From Pseudomonas sp. PSKL.D1 (lineage in GTDB: Bacteria; Pseudomonadota; Gammaproteobacteria; Pseudomonadales; Pseudomonadaceae), in NCBI RefSeq assembly GCF_028898945.1, contig NZ_CP118607.1, positions 1,116,001 through 1,180,000 on the forward strand: a stretch of DNA of 64,000 bases. Direction: 5' to 3'. Under the pieces are notes generated by a model. The model did not search any database. It was not told the DNA's origin and was given only the letters and a program-made list of their open reading frames with translations. The position numbers were made by a program, and so were the translations under genes. Below are positions 18,645 through 26,732 of the stretch, one piece after another (the stretch's first letter is position 1; every line of letters begins with the position of its first letter).

Positions 18645-19514
18645 ATGCCCAAGGCTTCCCATCAAGATCTGCGTTTTGCCTTCCGCGAGCTGCTCGCTTC
18701 AGGTTCCTGCTATCACACCGCATCCGTGTTTGACCCGATGTCGGCGCGCATCGCCGCCGACCTGGGCTTTGAAGTCGGCATTCTAGGTGGCTCGGTCGCC
18801 TCGTTGCAGGTATTGGCAGCCCCCGACTTCGCCCTCATCACCCTCAGCGAATTCGTCGAACAGGCTACCCGCATCGGCCGCGTTGCCCAGTTGCCGGTAC
18901 TGGCCGATGCCGACCACGGCTATGGCAACGCCCTTAATGTGATGCGCACGATCATCGAGCTGGAACGCGCTGGTGTGGCGGGCCTGACCATCGAAGACAC
19001 GCTGCTGCCAGCACAGTTCGGGCGCAAGTCCACCGACCTGATTTCGGTCGAAGAGGGCGTTGGTAAGATTCGCGCTGCACTGGAAGCGCGCGTCGATTCG
19101 TCGATGGCCATTATTGCCCGGACCAACGCCGGGGTGCTGAGCACCGAAGAAATCATCGTACGTACCCAGAGCTACCAGAAGGCCGGTGCCGACGGTATCT
19201 GCATGGTGGGTGTGAAGGACTTCGAGCACCTGGAACAGATTGCCGAGCACTTGACCGTGCCGCTGATGCTGGTGACCTACGGCAACCCCAACTTGCGTGA
19301 CGACGAGCGCTTGGCGCGCCTTGGCGTGCGTGTGGTGGTTGATGGCCATGCCGCCTATTTTGCCGCGATCAAGGCCACTTACGATTGCCTGCGCCTGCAG
19401 CGCGGGCAGCAGAACAAGTCTGAAAACCTTAGTGCTACCGAACTCTCGCACACCTACACCCAGCCCGAGGATTACATCCGCTGGGCCAAGGAATACATGA
19501 GCGTCGAGGAGTAA
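18645..19514 (+). CDS. Oxaloacetate decarboxylase (ICL/PEP mutase superfamily)
   Basis: Cytosolic TIM-barrel enzyme of 289 aa in the isocitrate lyase/PEP mutase superfamily. [18 protein letters not shown] and [17 protein letters not shown] carry the metal-binding Asp/Glu positions. The sequence resembles the characterised P. aeruginosa PA4872 oxaloacetate decarboxylase, in particular the conserved [16 protein letters not shown] region. I chose ATG 18645 because GGAG lies 5 bp upstream; the in-frame GTG at 18639 would overlap that site. Older annotations call this family carboxyphosphonoenolpyruvate phosphonomutase, but it lacks that pathway context here. Confidence 0.85.
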   Translation: MPKASHQDLRFAFRELLASGSCYHTASVFDPMSARIAADLGFEVGILGGSVASLQVLAAPDFALITLSEFVEQATRIGRVAQLPVLADADHGYGNALNVMRTIIELERAGVAGLTIEDTLLPAQFGRKSTDLISVEEGVGKIRAALEARVDSSMAIIARTNAGVLSTEEIIVRTQSYQKAGADGICMVGVKDFEHLEQIAEHLTVPLMLVTYGNPNLRDDERLARLGVRVVVDGHAAYFAAIKATYDCLRLQRGQQNKSENLSATELSHTYTQPEDYIRWAKEYMSVEE

Positions 19515-19522
19515 CCGGCCTG

Positions 19523-19548
19523 GCGCCGTTCAACTCAACGAACGGCGC
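19523..19548. terminator. Hairpin between convergent genes
   Basis: Perfect 9-bp arms GCGCCGTTC (19523-19531) and GAACGGCGC (19540-19548) with an 8-nt loop, 8 bp after the oxaloacetate decarboxylase stop. No strong T-run follows on the plus strand. The stop codon of the convergent small gene lies inside the loop. Confidence 0.5.
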
Positions 19549-19708
19549 TCAAGGTGGCGCTCTGTGGGACGCAGTGCTCGTGCTGGCAACTGGCTGCGGA
19601 ACTGGGCTGGCTGCGCAGCAGCTCTACCCGCCAGCAGGCTGAACCGTACAAGCCCGCTACGGCCATCAGGGCGAAGACGATGGCAAAACGCCTGGTTCTG
19701 ATGCTCAT
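19535..19708 (-). CDS. Small single-pass membrane or secreted protein, 57 aa
   Basis: Short gene with a strong ribosome site (AGGAGG, 9 bp before the ATG). The product starts MSIRTRRFAIVFALMAVAGL, a basic stretch followed by one hydrophobic helix, and continues YGSACWRVELLRSQPSS with cysteines at positions 25, 41 and 46. It could be a membrane-anchored or exported small protein. I recognise no family. It is upstream-adjacent to, but separate from, the LysR gene at 19779. Supported by start signals and the signal-like N-terminus only. Confidence 0.6.
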   Translation of the reverse strand: MSIRTRRFAIVFALMAVAGLYGSACWRVELLRSQPSSAASCQHEHCVPQSATLSAVR

Positions 19709-19778
19709 GGTGCCGACCTCCTGTTGTGCAACAGGTGATAACCATAAGCATAGGCCAGCTACGCGAAAGGGGGAGGCA

Positions 19779-20678
19779 TTACTTGTCCCATTCAGGTTCG
19801 TCGGTGAAGCGCTGAGCCAGGAAGTCCAGCATGCTGCGCAAGGTCGCGGGCATGTGCTTGCGCGACGTATACACCGCATTCAGGTTCAGCTCGCGTGGCT
19901 TGGCATGGGGCAGCAACCGCACCAGCTCGCCGGTGCGCAATGCTTCGGCGGCTTGATACGTCGGCAGCATGGCAATGCCAGCGCCTGCCATTGCCGCCTT
20001 CTGCAAGGTCATCGCTTCATTGGCGCTGATATTGCCCTTGATCGGCACAGCAACCTGTTGGCCATCCACCTCGAAGTGCCACAGGCTGTGACCGAAGTAG
20101 GTATGGGTCAGGCAATTGTGCCCGCTTAATTCTTCAACCTGCCTTGGCGTGCCGTGTTCTTGCAGGTAAGCGGGTGCCGCGCAGATTGCTGACCTGCATA
20201 TCGTCAGGCGGCGGGCAATCAGGTTCGGGTCCAGGTCGTTGCTGGTACGGATGGCCAGGTCGATGCGTTCATCCACCAGGTTGACCGTGCGATCGAGCAT
20301 CTGCAGTTCGACGTTCACAGCGGGGTAGCGCCTTACATATTCGGCAACGGCATCCACCAACTGCGCCTGGCCGAAAGATGTACTGACGCTGATGCGCAGT
20401 TCACCACGGGGGGCGTCATCCGGCTGGCGCACGGCTGCTTGCAAGTCGCCGGCCAGCTCCAGCAGTTGCCGGCAGCGTGGCAGGGTATGCAGGCCCGCAG
20501 CCGTAAGGCTGAGCTTGCGGGTGGTGCGCTGCATCAGCCGAGCCCCCACCCAGTCTTCCAGCTCGGCCAGGTAACGCGAAACCACCGGGCGGGAGAGTTG
20601 CAAGTGATCCGCCGCTGCTGATTGGCTACCCAGGTCGACAACAGTGACGAACACGCGCATGGCGTTCAGACGGTCCAT
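19779..20678 (-). CDS. LysR-family transcriptional regulator
   Basis: LysR-type regulator (299 aa) starting MDRLNAMRVFVTVVDLGSQS, with helix-turn-helix AADHLQLSRPVVSRYLAELE. The effector domain resembles the CrgA/DmlR-like group with a WRFEV-type C-terminal lobe (here LWHFEVDGQQVAV). It faces the metallo-beta-lactamase-fold gene across about 100 bp containing two nested inverted repeats, so it probably controls that gene and itself. Confidence 0.9.
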   Translation of the reverse strand: MDRLNAMRVFVTVVDLGSQSAAADHLQLSRPVVSRYLAELEDWVGARLMQRTTRKLSLTAAGLHTLPRCRQLLELAGDLQAAVRQPDDAPRGELRISVSTSFGQAQLVDAVAEYVRRYPAVNVELQMLDRTVNLVDERIDLAIRTSNDLDPNLIARRLTICRSAICAAPAYLQEHGTPRQVEELSGHNCLTHTYFGHSLWHFEVDGQQVAVPIKGNISANEAMTLQKAAMAGAGIAMLPTYQAAEALRTGELVRLLPHAKPRELNLNAVYTSRKHMPATLRSMLDFLAQRFTDEPEWDK

Positions 20679-20681
20679 GAT

Positions 20682-20742
20682 TTGCCCGATTTCAGAAACA
20701 AACTATGTTGCAGCATCGCATTTTTTGCGATGAATCGGGCAA
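20682..20742. promoter_or_regulatory. Nested inverted repeats between LysR and MBL-fold genes
   Basis: Outer arms TTGCCCGATT (20682-20691) and AATCGGGCAA (20733-20742) match perfectly over 10 bp. Inside them, CATCGCA (20714-20720) and TGCGATG (20726-20732) form a second perfect dyad around TTTTT. The array fills the gap between the LysR start (20678) and the MBL gene (20782). Two dyads in this position fit the recognition and activation sites of a LysR tetramer. Confidence 0.6.
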
Positions 20743-20781
20743 CTAAGCTAGGGGCATTCTTCCTTTCCAGGGGCGGTGCCC

Positions 20782-21657
20782 ATGTCTGTTTTCACCCCTT
20801 TACGTAGCCTCCTGTTGGCCTGTGTGGCTTTGAGCGTCCCGGCGCTGGCGGCTGAACCTTTGCAGCTTGAGGTCTACAACCCCGGGCATGAGGCAATCTT
20901 CCCGGTCAGTTCGGTCATCGTCAGTGGCGAGAAGGACGCCATCCTGATCGACGCACAGTTCGGCAAGGCCCAGGCAGAACAGTTGGTTCAGCGCGTGCGC
21001 GCGGGTGGCAAACAACTGACCACCATCTACATCAGCCACGGCGACCCCGACTATTACTTTGGCCTCGACACCCTGACCCAGGCGTTTCCGCAGGCCAGGG
21101 TGGTCGCCTCGGCTGCCACTGCCGAACACATCCGCCAGACCATGGACGCCAAGCTGGCCTATTGGGGCCCGCAGATGGGCAGCGACAAACCGGCGCGGCT
21201 GGTGGTACCGCACGTGCTTGAAGGCAATCGCCTGATGCTTGAAGGCAAGCCCATTGAAGTGATCGGCCTGGACGGCCCACAGCCGGATCGCAGTTTTGTG
21301 TGGGTCCCGTCGATCAAAGCGGTGATTGGAGGCGTTGTGGTGTCCGAGCATATTCATGTGTGGATGGCTGATACCCAGTCCGCCAAGTCCCATTTCGACT
21401 GGCTCGCTACGTTGAAGCGCATTGAGGCGCTGCTACCGCGGACCGTGGTTCCTGGCCATTACCTGGGCACCAGCAGCCGTTCGCTGGAAGCCGTGCGTTT
21501 TACGGCGCAATACATCCGCGATTTCGATATCGAAACTGCCAAGGCGAAAGACGCTGGCGCGCTGATCGTGGCGATGAAAAACCGCTACCCGGGCCTGGCT
21601 GATGAAAGTTCCCTGGAGCTGGGGGCGAAGGTCGCCAAGGGCGAGATGAAGTGGTAA
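20782..21657 (+). CDS. Exported metallo-beta-lactamase-fold hydrolase with atypical metal motif
   Basis: Protein of 291 aa with a signal peptide (MSVFTPLRSLLLACVALSVP then ALAAEP), so it is probably periplasmic. It has the MBL fold, but the metal motif reads SHGDPDYYFG (residues 85-94). This is H-x-D-x-D-Y in place of H-x-H-x-D-H, so two of four usual ligands are altered. A later VPGHYLG retains a histidine. The ATG at 20782 has AGGGG at 20769-20773 upstream; an in-frame GTG at 20776 is less likely. The substrate is unknown. The divergent LysR gene suggests inducible expression. Confidence 0.85.
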   Translation: MSVFTPLRSLLLACVALSVPALAAEPLQLEVYNPGHEAIFPVSSVIVSGEKDAILIDAQFGKAQAEQLVQRVRAGGKQLTTIYISHGDPDYYFGLDTLTQAFPQARVVASAATAEHIRQTMDAKLAYWGPQMGSDKPARLVVPHVLEGNRLMLEGKPIEVIGLDGPQPDRSFVWVPSIKAVIGGVVVSEHIHVWMADTQSAKSHFDWLATLKRIEALLPRTVVPGHYLGTSSRSLEAVRFTAQYIRDFDIETAKAKDAGALIVAMKNRYPGLADESSLELGAKVAKGEMKW

Positions 21658-21684
21658 TCCCATTCAATTGAAGGAGTGTTCCCC

Positions 21685-22299
21685 ATGAGCAAAATCGCAA
21701 TTATCGGCGCCACTGGGCGCGCAGGCAGCCAGTTGCTGGAAGAAGCGCTGCGCCGCGGGCACAGTGTAGTGGCCATTGCTCGCGACCCTTCCCGGTTGCA
21801 GGGCCGTGAGGGCGTCACCACCGTGGCGCTGGATGCCAAAGACAGTGCAGCACTGCAATCGGCAGTCGCCGGTGTGGACGCAGTATTGAGCGCGGCGCAT
21901 TTTTCCACCCTTGAGCCGCAGGCAATCATCCAGCCGGTCAAGCGCGCCGGGGCGAAACGCTTACTGGTGGTGGGCGGAGCGGGCAGCCTCTTGCTACCTG
22001 ATCAGAGCCGAGTCATCGACAGCCCGGATTTCCCGGAGGCTTACAAGGCTGAGGCCAGTGCCGGGGTGCGTTTCCTGGATGCGCTGCGTCAGGAGCAGGG
22101 CCTGGACTGGACGTTCCTTTCGCCTTCGGCAGAGTTTGTCGAAGGTGAGCGGTCGGGAAAATACACATTGGGCAACGATCATTTGCTTATAGATGCCGAT
22201 GGCAAAAGCTGGATCACCTTCGCTGATTTTGCAATTGCCATGATTGATGAGCTGGAGAAACCGGCCCACTCGCGGCAGCGCTTCACCGTCGGCTACTGA
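21685..22299 (+). CDS. NAD(P)-binding Rossmann-fold oxidoreductase
   Basis: Protein of 204 aa with an N-terminal dinucleotide-binding loop IAIIGATGRAGSQLLEEAL. It belongs to the atypical short-chain dehydrogenase group (NAD(P)H-binding, YwnB/RrrA-like). KRLLVVGGAGSLLL and DWTFLSPSAEF are typical of that group. It follows the MBL gene by 27 bp with its own AAGGAG (21670-21675), so the two may be co-transcribed under the same LysR regulator. The substrate cannot be inferred. Confidence 0.85.
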   Translation: MSKIAIIGATGRAGSQLLEEALRRGHSVVAIARDPSRLQGREGVTTVALDAKDSAALQSAVAGVDAVLSAAHFSTLEPQAIIQPVKRAGAKRLLVVGGAGSLLLPDQSRVIDSPDFPEAYKAEASAGVRFLDALRQEQGLDWTFLSPSAEFVEGERSGKYTLGNDHLLIDADGKSWITFADFAIAMIDELEKPAHSRQRFTVGY

Positions 22300-22304
22300 G
22301 CCGG

Positions 22305-23180
22305 TCACTGGCTGGCGCGCTGCTCCAGCCAGTCCAGCAGTTCGTTCAGGCCGGCCGGTACCTGTTTTGCCTGGCAGGCCAGGTAGTAGGCTTTGCCGGT
22401 TTTCACTTTCACGGCAAACGGCATGCACAGCCGGCCGCTACGCAGGTCATCCCCGATCAGCGCCCAGTCGCCGATGGCCACCCCGGTTCCTTGCGAAGCC
22501 ATAGCCATGGCCATGTCCAGCGTTTCGAAGTGCTGGCGGGGGCCTTGTGCTTCCATCACTGCGCCAGCGGCCTGCAACCACAACCGCCAGTCGTGCTCAT
22601 CGCGCGACGGGTGCAGCAACATGTGGCGCTCCAAGTCCTCAATTCGAGTCAGTGGTACCGACCCGGCCAGCAGCGAGGGTGCGCAAACTGGCGTCAGTTG
22701 CTCATCGAACAGTTTGCGCACGTGCAGCCCGTGGTTTGGCGCATCGCCGTAGACCACGGCTGCATCGAACCCTTCACGGCGAAAGTCCACCCCATGTTGC
22801 ACCGTGGTTGTCAGCTCCACCGGTACATCGGGGCGTAGCGCCTGCCATTCCATCAATTGAGGCAACAGCCATCGCATTACACACGTGGGTGCCTTGAGCT
22901 GCAGGGTGGCACTGCGCCCGCCCACTTCGCGCACCCCTTGTTCGATCAGGGCGAACACTTGCTGTACGCGGGGCAACCAGTCCTGGCCCTCGCGGGTCAG
23001 GCTCAAGCCTCGGGCCTGACGCTGGAACAGGGAATATCCCAAATGCTCTTCCAGCCCGGCAATTTGCCGACTCACGGCACCTTGCGTGATGTGCAGCTGC
23101 TGGGCGGCGCGGGTGAAGTTGCAGTGCTGGGCGGTGACCAGAAAGGTATGCAGTGCGGGGAGCGGCGGAAGGCGTTTCAT
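22305..23180 (-). CDS. LysR-family regulator (GcvA-like)
   Basis: LysR-type regulator (291 aa). MKRLPPLPALHTFLVTAQHC followed by FTRAAQQLHITQGAVSRQIA gives the winged helix-turn-helix, and the LPPL-ALHTF start is typical of the GcvA/AmpR subgroup. Its gene is divergent from the thiamine-diphosphate enzyme at 23294 with a short dyad between them, which suggests it regulates that enzyme. It ends 5 bp from the convergent oxidoreductase gene. Confidence 0.9.
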   Translation of the reverse strand: MKRLPPLPALHTFLVTAQHCNFTRAAQQLHITQGAVSRQIAGLEEHLGYSLFQRQARGLSLTREGQDWLPRVQQVFALIEQGVREVGGRSATLQLKAPTCVMRWLLPQLMEWQALRPDVPVELTTTVQHGVDFRREGFDAAVVYGDAPNHGLHVRKLFDEQLTPVCAPSLLAGSVPLTRIEDLERHMLLHPSRDEHDWRLWLQAAGAVMEAQGPRQHFETLDMAMAMASQGTGVAIGDWALIGDDLRSGRLCMPFAVKVKTGKAYYLACQAKQVPAGLNELLDWLEQRASQ

Positions 23181-23187
23181 CGTGGCA

Positions 23188-23210
23188 AGCCATGATTAAA
23201 GGACATGGCT
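23188..23210. promoter_or_regulatory. Dyad between LysR and ThDP-enzyme genes
   Basis: Arms AGCCATG (23188-23194) and CATGGCT (23204-23210) are perfect, spaced by 9 bp. The dyad is 8 bp upstream of the LysR start codon and about 85 bp upstream of the enzyme start. It fits a LysR autoregulatory site (T-N11-A type). Confidence 0.5.
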
Positions 23211-23293
23211 AGTATGTGTTTTTTTGCATTGTGGCGATAGCCGTGCGTTGGGTCCAATGGGGGCACAACCCAACAAAATGCAAGGTGATACCG

Positions 23294-24931
23294 ATGGCAA
23301 CCTGCGGCGAAGTACTGGTCAAACTCCTTGAAGGCTATGGCGTTGACCATGTCTTCGGCATCCCCGGTGTACATACCGTGGAACTGTATCGCGGGCTGGC
23401 AGGCTCATCGATCCGCCACATCACCCCACGCCATGAGCAAGGAGCGGGCTTCATGGCTGATGGTTATGCGCGTACCCGTGGCAAGCCGGGGGTTTGCTTC
23501 ATCATCACCGGCCCCGGTATGACCAACATCACAACCGCCATGGGCCAGGCCTATGCCGACTCGATCCCGATGCTGGTGATTTCCAGCGTGCAGTCCCGTG
23601 ACCAGTTGGGTGGCGGCCGGGGCAAGTTGCACGAGCTGCCCAACCAGAGCGCGCTGGTGGCTGGCGTGGCGGCGTTCTCGCAAACGTTGATGAGCGCTGA
23701 CGACCTGCCGCAAGCACTGGCCCGTGCGTTTGCAGTATTTGATGGCGCACGACCGCGGCCCGTTCATATCGAGATCCCGCTGGATGTGCTGGTTGAGCCG
23801 GCCGACCACCTGTTGCCCGGCCGCCCCGTGCGCAGCAGCCGCGCGGGTGCCGCACCGCAGGCCGTTGCGGCGATGGCCGAGCGCCTGGCCAAGGCCCGCA
23901 AGCCGCTGATTCTTGCGGGCGGTGGTGCATTGGCGGCGGGCAAGGCATTGGCCCGCCTTGCCGAGCACTTGCAGGCTCCGGTGGCGTTGACCATCAATGC
24001 CAAGGGGTTGCTGCCTGCAAGCCACCCGCTGCAAATCGGTTCTACCCAATCGATGGTAGCCACACGGGCACTGGTGGCCGAAGCCGATGTGGTGCTGGCA
24101 ATCGGCACCGAATTGGCCGAAACCGATTACGACGTGACCTTCAAGGGTGGCTTCGAAATCCGGGGCAGTTTGCTGCGCATCGACATCGACCCGGACCAGG
24201 CCGTGCGTAACTATTTACCAGAGCTGGCATTGGTGGCTGATGCCGAGTTGGCGGCCGAAGCCTTGTGCGAAGCACTGCAGGCCTTGCCGCAACCGGCTCG
24301 TGATGCTGAATGGGGCGTGGCTCGGGCGCAGCGCCTGCGCGAAACACTGGCTACTGCATGGGACCAGCCAACACTGAGCCAGACCCGCCTGCTGACCAGT
24401 ATCTTGCAGCGCCTGCCCAATGCCGTGCTGGTCGGTGATTCGACCCAGCCGGTCTACACCGGCAACCTGACGCTGGACCTGGATCACCCCCGCCGCTGGT
24501 TCAACGCGTCGACCGGCTACGGCACCTTGGGCTACGCGCTGCCAGCTGCGATGGGCGCCTGGCTCGGTAGCGCCGAACGCCCGGCTGAGCGTTCACCGGC
24601 GGTTTGCCTGATCGGCGATGGCGGGTTGCAATTCACCTTGCCGGAACTGGCCAGTGCGGTGGAAGCCCAGGTGCCGCTGATCGTGCTGCTGTGGAACAAC
24701 CAGGGGTATGAGGAAATCAAGAAATACATGGTCAACCGCGCCATCGAGCCGGTTGGAGTGGATATCCATACCCCGGACTTTATCGGCGTGGCGCGTGCGT
24801 TGGGTGCCGAGGCTGAGGATGTGGCAGATGTGGAACAGTTGCAGGCCGCGCTTGGGCGGGCAGTTGATCGTAATGGGCCGACGCTGATTCAGGTTGATCA
24901 GAACCGGTGGCAGGCGTCGGTTTGCGGTTAA
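23294..24931 (+). CDS. Thiamine-diphosphate enzyme, acetolactate synthase-like / 2-oxoacid decarboxylase
   Basis: ThDP-dependent enzyme of 545 aa with the three-domain acetolactate synthase layout. The N-terminal pyrimidine-binding domain has the cofactor-activating glutamate in RHEQGAGFMADGYAR. The C-terminal domain has the ThDP motif GDGGLQFTLPEL...WNNQGY. The start ATG 23294 has AAGGTG upstream. It has no regulatory (IlvH) subunit gene beside it and is controlled by a divergent LysR gene, so it is more likely catabolic than part of branched-chain amino acid synthesis. Similarity to AruI (5-guanidino-2-oxopentanoate decarboxylase of the arginine transaminase route) is a candidate identity from memory. 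Confidence 0.8.
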   Translation: MATCGEVLVKLLEGYGVDHVFGIPGVHTVELYRGLAGSSIRHITPRHEQGAGFMADGYARTRGKPGVCFIITGPGMTNITTAMGQAYADSIPMLVISSVQSRDQLGGGRGKLHELPNQSALVAGVAAFSQTLMSADDLPQALARAFAVFDGARPRPVHIEIPLDVLVEPADHLLPGRPVRSSRAGAAPQAVAAMAERLAKARKPLILAGGGALAAGKALARLAEHLQAPVALTINAKGLLPASHPLQIGSTQSMVATRALVAEADVVLAIGTELAETDYDVTFKGGFEIRGSLLRIDIDPDQAVRNYLPELALVADAELAAEALCEALQALPQPARDAEWGVARAQRLRETLATAWDQPTLSQTRLLTSILQRLPNAVLVGDSTQPVYTGNLTLDLDHPRRWFNASTGYGTLGYALPAAMGAWLGSAERPAERSPAVCLIGDGGLQFTLPELASAVEAQVPLIVLLWNNQGYEEIKKYMVNRAIEPVGVDIHTPDFIGVARALGAEAEDVADVEQLQAALGRAVDRNGPTLIQVDQNRWQASVCG

Positions 24932-24937
24932 GGCTGC

Positions 24938-25016
24938 CGGCCTGTCGCGGATGAATCCGCTCCTACAGGGGCTGCGTTGTAGTTGTAGGAGCGGATTTAT
25001 CCGCGAGAAGCCGGGC
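24938..25016. repeat. REP element pair (inverted doublet)
   Basis: Left copy 24938-24967 (CGGCCTGTCGCGGATGAATC then CGCTCCTACA) and right copy 24984-25016 (TGTAGGAGCGGATTTATCCG then CGAG...). It starts 6 bp after the stop of the ThDP enzyme and lies between convergent gene ends. Confidence 0.92.
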
Positions 25017-25033
25017 CAGGCAGCGCAAAAACG

Positions 25034-25954
25034 TCACCCTGCACTCGACCTCAACCGCGCCACATCCCGAATCGGCGGCGCGCCATAAAGCCGGCTGTAC
25101 TCCCGGCTGAACTGCGACGGGCTTTCGTACCCCACCCGGTACGCAGCCACCGCCGCCTCCAGCCCGTCGTTAAGCATCAGGCGCCGTGCTTCCTGCAGGC
25201 GCAACTGCTTCTGATACTGCAACGGGCTCATCGACGTCACTGCCTTGAACCGGTGATGCAGCGTAGAGGTGCTGAGGTTGACCTCCCGCGCCAAGTCCTC
25301 GATACGTAACGGCAGCTGATAATTCTGGTTGAGCCAGGTGATGGCTTGGCTCACCCGATGCGTTTGGCTGTTGGCCAAGGCGATTTCATACAAGCGGTAG
25401 CCTTGGGGGCCGCGCAGCAGCCGATACAGGATTTCACGGCGGCACAGGGGCGCCAGCATGGGGATATCCCGTGGCGTATCCAGCAGGCGGATCAGCCGCA
25501 GCAAGGCGTCCAGCAGCTGCGGATCAGTGCGTTCTACATACAAGCCACGCCCAGACGGCAGATTCGGCACCAGCATCGGCCCGCTTTCAGCAATCAGTTG
25601 GCTGATTTCGGCTGCGTCCAGATCAAGGCGCAGGCCCAGGCTGGGGTGCTCAGGGCTGGCGTCGAGCCTCACGCCGCTGACGGGCAGGGTTACCGATACC
25701 ACCATGTAGTGCAGCGGGTCATAAGCGTACTGCTCATCGCCGAGGAACAGGCTCTTGCTGCCCTGGGCAAGAATGCACAACGCGGGTTGGGCGAGCGTCG
25801 GCACCGAGCGGACATTTTCGGTGTAGCGCACCAGGTACAAGTCATCGATGGCTGAGGCAGGGCCATGGGGTTCACCGGCATGCCGGCAAATCAGCTCGGC
25901 CAGTTCCTGGCGCTGTACTTCCAGGGTCGGATCGATGGACGGGGCGTTGGTCAT
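25034..25954 (-). CDS. AraC-family transcriptional regulator
   Basis: Regulator of 306 aa with an N-terminal AraC_N cupin-type sensor domain (ENVRSVPTLAQPALCILAQG is characteristic). The C-terminal double helix-turn-helix reads RIEDLAREVNLSTSTLHHRF...AVAAYRVGYESPSQFSREYS. I placed the start at ATG 25954, preceded by AGGA at 8 bp, instead of the further upstream frame. It is divergent from a small monooxygenase-like gene with a perfect 16-bp inverted repeat between the two. Confidence 0.9.
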   Translation of the reverse strand: MTNAPSIDPTLEVQRQELAELICRHAGEPHGPASAIDDLYLVRYTENVRSVPTLAQPALCILAQGSKSLFLGDEQYAYDPLHYMVVSVTLPVSGVRLDASPEHPSLGLRLDLDAAEISQLIAESGPMLVPNLPSGRGLYVERTDPQLLDALLRLIRLLDTPRDIPMLAPLCRREILYRLLRGPQGYRLYEIALANSQTHRVSQAITWLNQNYQLPLRIEDLAREVNLSTSTLHHRFKAVTSMSPLQYQKQLRLQEARRLMLNDGLEAAVAAYRVGYESPSQFSREYSRLYGAPPIRDVARLRSSAG

Positions 25955-26026
25955 GGTGGTGTTCCTCTGCTGACCGTCGCAGCATAGGTTTGGGCAATGG
26001 CGGGCGCTAGTCGAAACCTGCACGGC

Positions 26027-26064
26027 GATTGCCTGATCCTGCCGCGCTGCAGGATCAGGCAATC
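26027..26064. promoter_or_regulatory. Perfect 16-bp inverted repeat in divergent intergenic region
   Basis: Arms GATTGCCTGATCCTGC (26027-26042) and its exact complement (26049-26064) around a 6-bp CGCGCT centre. It lies 73 bp upstream of the AraC gene and 93 bp upstream of the monooxygenase-like gene. It does not match the REP core of this genome, so a regulator-binding dyad or cruciform is more likely than another REP. Confidence 0.65.
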
Positions 26065-26156
26065 GACAGGCAGTATCGGCCTAACGCGCCGCGCGGGTAA
26101 GCCCCTAACCTTGGCAGCCTGGCTTTTTCGTCCGTCTGCTTCAAGGAGATCGTGCA

Positions 26157-26450
26157 ATGACCCTACGACAACCGGTCACACACTTGGCTTTCATCCGCGC
26201 CAGCAACGGTCGTTCGGCTGAGCTGGGCGCGCGCCTGCGCGATATGCTCGAACCTTCGTTGCGTACCCCGGGGTGCCTGAGCTTCAACGTGCAGCGTTCG
26301 CAAACCGATGACGACCTGTGGCTGCTCAGCGGCAGTTGGCGCGACCAGCAGGCGATGAGTGGTTACTTTGCTTCGCCTACCCTGCAAGTTTTTGGTGAGT
26401 TGCTGCAGGAACAGGTGGTCAGCAGCCTTGACCTGCATACCTTTGATTGA
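26157..26450 (+). CDS. Antibiotic biosynthesis monooxygenase-like (ABM) domain protein
   Basis: Small protein of 97 aa with the dimeric alpha/beta-barrel ABM fold: LAFIRASNGRSAELGARLRD, then PGCLSFNVQRSQTDDDLWLL, then FASPTLQVFGELL. Members of this family are cofactor-free oxygenases or dimeric quinone/heme-handling proteins; the activity here is unknown. The ATG has AAGGAG upstream. It is divergent from the AraC regulator, which probably controls it. Confidence 0.85.
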   Translation: MTLRQPVTHLAFIRASNGRSAELGARLRDMLEPSLRTPGCLSFNVQRSQTDDDLWLLSGSWRDQQAMSGYFASPTLQVFGELLQEQVVSSLDLHTFD

Positions 26451-26498
26451 TGGCTTGGCGCTAGAATGCCGCCTTCGATGAATCAAGCGGAAGGCAAC

Positions 26499-26732
26499 AT
26501 GGCACGTAGAGAGTTCCCGCAGTTTGAAGCAGTTTCGGCAATGGTCCCGGTGCAAGGTGGGGGTTACAACGCTGCCATTGCAGTCAAGGCGCTGGTCATG
26601 GGCGGCGCACCACGTTTTCACAAAGTGCTGGATGGCCAGGTGTTCAGCAGCGCAGTAGCGGCTGACGAAGCCGCCTGCGCCGAACTTGCCCGCCTTCAGG
26701 GTGTGTCCGAGGAAGGCGAGCTGGTCTGGTGA
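26499..26732 (+). CDS. Small conserved hypothetical protein, 77 aa
   Basis: Short acidic-tailed protein beginning MARREFPQFEAVSAMVPVQG and ending EEGELVW. No transmembrane segment or signal peptide is evident. Start chosen at ATG 26499 because GGAAGG (26489-26494) precedes it; an in-frame ATG at 26466 lacks a site. It lies 48 bp after the ABM gene on the same strand. The end abuts the convergent flavin reductase-like gene with no spare base. I do not recognise the family. Confidence 0.7.
   Translation: MARREFPQFEAVSAMVPVQGGGYNAAIAVKALVMGGAPRFHKVLDGQVFSSAVAADEAACAELARLQGVSEEGELVW

Noticed and set aside
23294..24931. Biosynthetic acetolactate synthase ilvB
   Set aside because: No ilvH or ilvC is adjacent and a divergent LysR gene controls it, which fits a catabolic ThDP enzyme better.
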